Positions 6,200-7,563 of a stretch of 7,563 nucleotides of DNA are shown piece by piece. The notes beneath the pieces are model-generated. The model worked only from the letters and a program-made list of their open reading frames with translations. It searched no databases and was not told the origin of the DNA. Source of the DNA: Spartobacteria bacterium (GTDB lineage Bacteria > Verrucomicrobiota > Verrucomicrobiia > Chthoniobacterales > Chthoniobacteraceae); NCBI GenBank assembly GCA_025350985.1, contig JANXWU010000521.1, positions 1 through 7,563 of the forward strand, written 5' to 3'. Position 1 is the first letter of the stretch. Each line of letters starts with the position of its first letter. The translations under genes were made by a program, and so were the position numbers.

Positions 6200-6835
6200 A
6201 TGAATTCGCCCGCCGACATGACCCGCCCGCCGGCTCCCCTCGCGGAACAAACGCCCGCCTCGCCGTGTCCAACGGGCACAGACGAGGACAACGACTTGAT
6301 CACGCAATTTCTCAGCGGCTCCGAATCCGCGTTCGACACCCTGGTGCTCCGGCATCAGCAACGCGCGTTTTCGATTGCCTACGGCCTGCTCGGCAGCCAC
6401 GAGGACGCCGCCGAGGTCGCGCAGGATGCGTTTGTAAAAGTGTGGCACGCCTTGGCGGGATTCCGGCGCGACGCATCCTTTACTACCTGGCTTTTTCGCA
6501 TCGTGACCAATCTCGCGCACAACAAAAACCGGCACGCGGTCGTCCGGGGAAAAGGCCGCATCGTGCCCATCGACGGCGCGGACGGTGAATCGATCCCGCT
6601 GCCCGATTCCAGACCGAGCGCGAGCGAGGAGGCGATGGCGAAAGAAAGCGAGCAACGCCTGCTCGACGCGCTCGACCAACTGGGCGCGGACCACCGCGAA
6701 GTCGTCGTGCTCTACTCCCTCCAGGAAGCCAGCTACGAGCAAATCGCCGCCACCCTCGACCTCTCCGTCGGCACGGTTAAAAGCCGGCTGTTCCGCGCGC
6801 GCCAGGAACTCACCCGCCTTTTGAGGAAACCATGA
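6200..6835 (+). CDS. ECF-type RNA polymerase sigma factor (sigma-70 family)
   Basis: This 211-residue protein has the two-domain layout of extracytoplasmic-function sigma factors. Region 2 spans about residues 30-108, with SESAFDTLVLRHQ, the core-binding EDAAEVAQDAFVKVW (68-82) and FTTWLFRIVTNLAHN (94-108), which recognises the -10. An acidic, Ser/Pro-rich linker (about 120-148) follows. Region 4 (about 154-209) contains LGADHREVVVLYSLQEASYEQIAATLDLSVGTVKSRLFRAR (in part), a helix-turn-helix for the -35. The first 29 residues are Pro/Ala-rich and unstructured. ATG at 6200 is chosen; an upstream in-frame TTG at 6158 would overlap no known domain, and a further ATG at 6218 is possible. No Shine-Dalgarno is visible before it. 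Its stop overlaps the start of the anti-sigma-like gene by four bases (ATGA), so the two are translationally coupled. It is presumably held inactive by that partner until an envelope signal. Confidence 0.95.
   Translation: MNSPADMTRPPAPLAEQTPASPCPTGTDEDNDLITQFLSGSESAFDTLVLRHQQRAFSIAYGLLGSHEDAAEVAQDAFVKVWHALAGFRRDASFTTWLFRIVTNLAHNKNRHAVVRGKGRIVPIDGADGESIPLPDSRPSASEEAMAKESEQRLLDALDQLGADHREVVVLYSLQEASYEQIAATLDLSVGTVKSRLFRARQELTRLLRKP
6825..6829 (+). promoter_or_regulatory. Ribosome binding site of the anti-sigma-like gene
   Basis: GAGGA-like sequence (TTGAGGAAACC before ATG) lies just ahead of the start at 6832, inside the end of the sigma gene. It is the one convincing Shine-Dalgarno at a start codon among the large genes here, and it works alongside the ATGA stop-start overlap. 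Confidence 0.55.
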
Positions 6836-7563
6836 GCCCACCCGAAATTTTCGATTATCTCGAAGGCCGGTTGAGCGAGGAGGCGCGGGCGGAACTGCAA
6901 CTGCGCATCGCCGCAGAACCCGCTCTGCAAAAGGATTTGGAGGCGGCGCGGGAAATGGAACGCGGGTTCGCCGCGTTGCGGAAAGCGACGCCGCCCGCGG
7001 ATTTGCTCGACCGGACGCGGTGGCAAATCAACGCGGCCAAATCCGTCGTAAACGAGGCGGCGGGCGGCGGGCGGACCTTTCCATCCTGGGCGTGGCCCGT
7101 CGCGGCGGCGGCGATCGTGCTGCTGGGCGTCGGTGGAATTTTCCTCCACGAACGAAATACCGATTTGGTCCGCATCACCACCGCGTCCGCCCCTTCCGAC
7201 CCGGAGCCAAACCGCCCGGACGCCCCCGCGCGGGACGCAACGGTGGCGGACCTCGGCGACCTGCGCACTTCGCTCGTCCGCACGGCGGAAAAAAATCTGC
7301 CGACACCCATCCTCGCGTCCGAACAAATCGAACTCCCGTCTGCGCAAAGTGAATTGATCGCGCGCGCCGAGGAAGTCATCCGCCTCGCGGCTGAGGCCGG
7401 CGGCAGCGCGTTGAAAAGTGATTCCGCGCCCGGAGAGCAACGGGTGCTGGCTTCCATTCCGCAGGATCAAATGGAATCTTTTCGCCGCGCGATCGACCGC
7501 GTTTCCGAACGGGAAATTGATCGGCCGGTAAAGGTGGGAACAGACAAACTTGCCGAAGCGGCA
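6832..7563 (+). CDS. Membrane anti-sigma-like protein, 3' end outside window
   Basis: The open frame runs 244 codons from ATG at 6832 to the window edge with no stop, so the gene is incomplete. Residues 1-65 form a helical, charged cytoplasmic part (IFDYLEGRLSEEARAELQLR, residues 6-25), matching the layout of anti-sigma N-terminal domains but without any Cys or the HxxxCxxC zinc motif. One membrane segment follows (about 87-105, WAWPVAAAAIVLLGVGGIFL). A Pro-rich linker (about 118-135) leads to an outer region whose part at 177-226 (ARAEEVIRLAAEAGGSALKS, then GEQRVLASIPQDQMESFRRAI) has the helix, paired-Gly and strand-helix pattern of DUF4349-like domains. This last match is by eye. It is coupled to the ECF sigma by the ATGA overlap, and binding of that sigma is an inference from position and layout. 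Confidence 0.8.
   Translation, partial: MSPPEIFDYLEGRLSEEARAELQLRIAAEPALQKDLEAAREMERGFAALRKATPPADLLDRTRWQINAAKSVVNEAAGGGRTFPSWAWPVAAAAIVLLGVGGIFLHERNTDLVRITTASAPSDPEPNRPDAPARDATVADLGDLRTSLVRTAEKNLPTPILASEQIELPSAQSELIARAEEVIRLAAEAGGSALKSDSAPGEQRVLASIPQDQMESFRRAIDRVSEREIDRPVKVGTDKLAEAA

Noticed and set aside
5936..6841. A 301-codon open frame on the minus strand
   Set aside because: It lies opposite the methyltransferase end and the ECF sigma gene, whose motifs are unambiguous; high-GC antisense frames stay open by chance.
1..7563. CRISPR array, IS element, phage or defence-system genes
   Set aside because: No regularly spaced repeats, terminal inverted repeats, transposase, integrase or known defence domains were seen in any frame.

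Overview
The window looks like a chromosomal segment from a GC-rich Gram-negative bacterium, most probably of the Verrucomicrobiota (PVC group). This is an inference from gene content. It holds a Tat-exported sugar phosphate isomerase-like TIM barrel next to a secreted jelly-roll (LamG/DUF1080-like) protein, a secreted bacterial serpin, an ECF sigma factor with a membrane anti-sigma partner that has no zinc motif, and start codons that mostly lack Shine-Dalgarno sequences. No single marker gene fixes the taxonomy, and there is no rRNA, tRNA, IS element, phage gene or CRISPR array.

Layout, left to right. (1) 101-1153 (+): a membrane-anchored endonuclease/exonuclease/phosphatase-fold protein with three N-terminal hydrophobic segments. 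(2) 1317-3044 (-): a two-gene convergent unit read right to left, first a secreted jelly-roll protein (2298-3044), then, 27 bases downstream, a Tat-exported TIM-barrel sugar isomerase/epimerase-like protein (1317-2270). (3) 3045-3228: a divergent promoter region. (4) 3229-4449 (+): a secreted serpin. It is followed 68 bases later by an unrecognised cytoplasmic 182-residue protein (4518-5066) and a strong hairpin-plus-T-run terminator (5109-5139). (5) 5303-6148 (+): a SAM-dependent methyltransferase resembling the tocopherol-methyltransferase/small-lipid group. (6) 6200-6835 (+): an ECF sigma factor, overlapping by four bases (ATGA) a membrane anti-sigma-like gene that starts at 6832 and runs off the right edge of the window.

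How the genes may work together. The two minus-strand products are both predicted to be exported and fit the recurring PVC/Bacteroidota pairing of a DUF1080-like protein with an exported TIM-barrel isomerase, associated with (keto)glycoside breakdown; the substrate is unknown. The serpin should act outside the cytoplasm on a serine or cysteine protease. The ECF sigma and its partner form a translationally coupled envelope-sensing switch; the methyltransferase 51 bases upstream may share the transcript. The points most worth a second look are the zinc-less anti-sigma protein with a DUF4349-like outer domain, the serpin reactive loop, the exported isomerase pair, and the changed SDH motif in the first gene. 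Nothing here forces the conclusion of a wholly new defence or mobile system.
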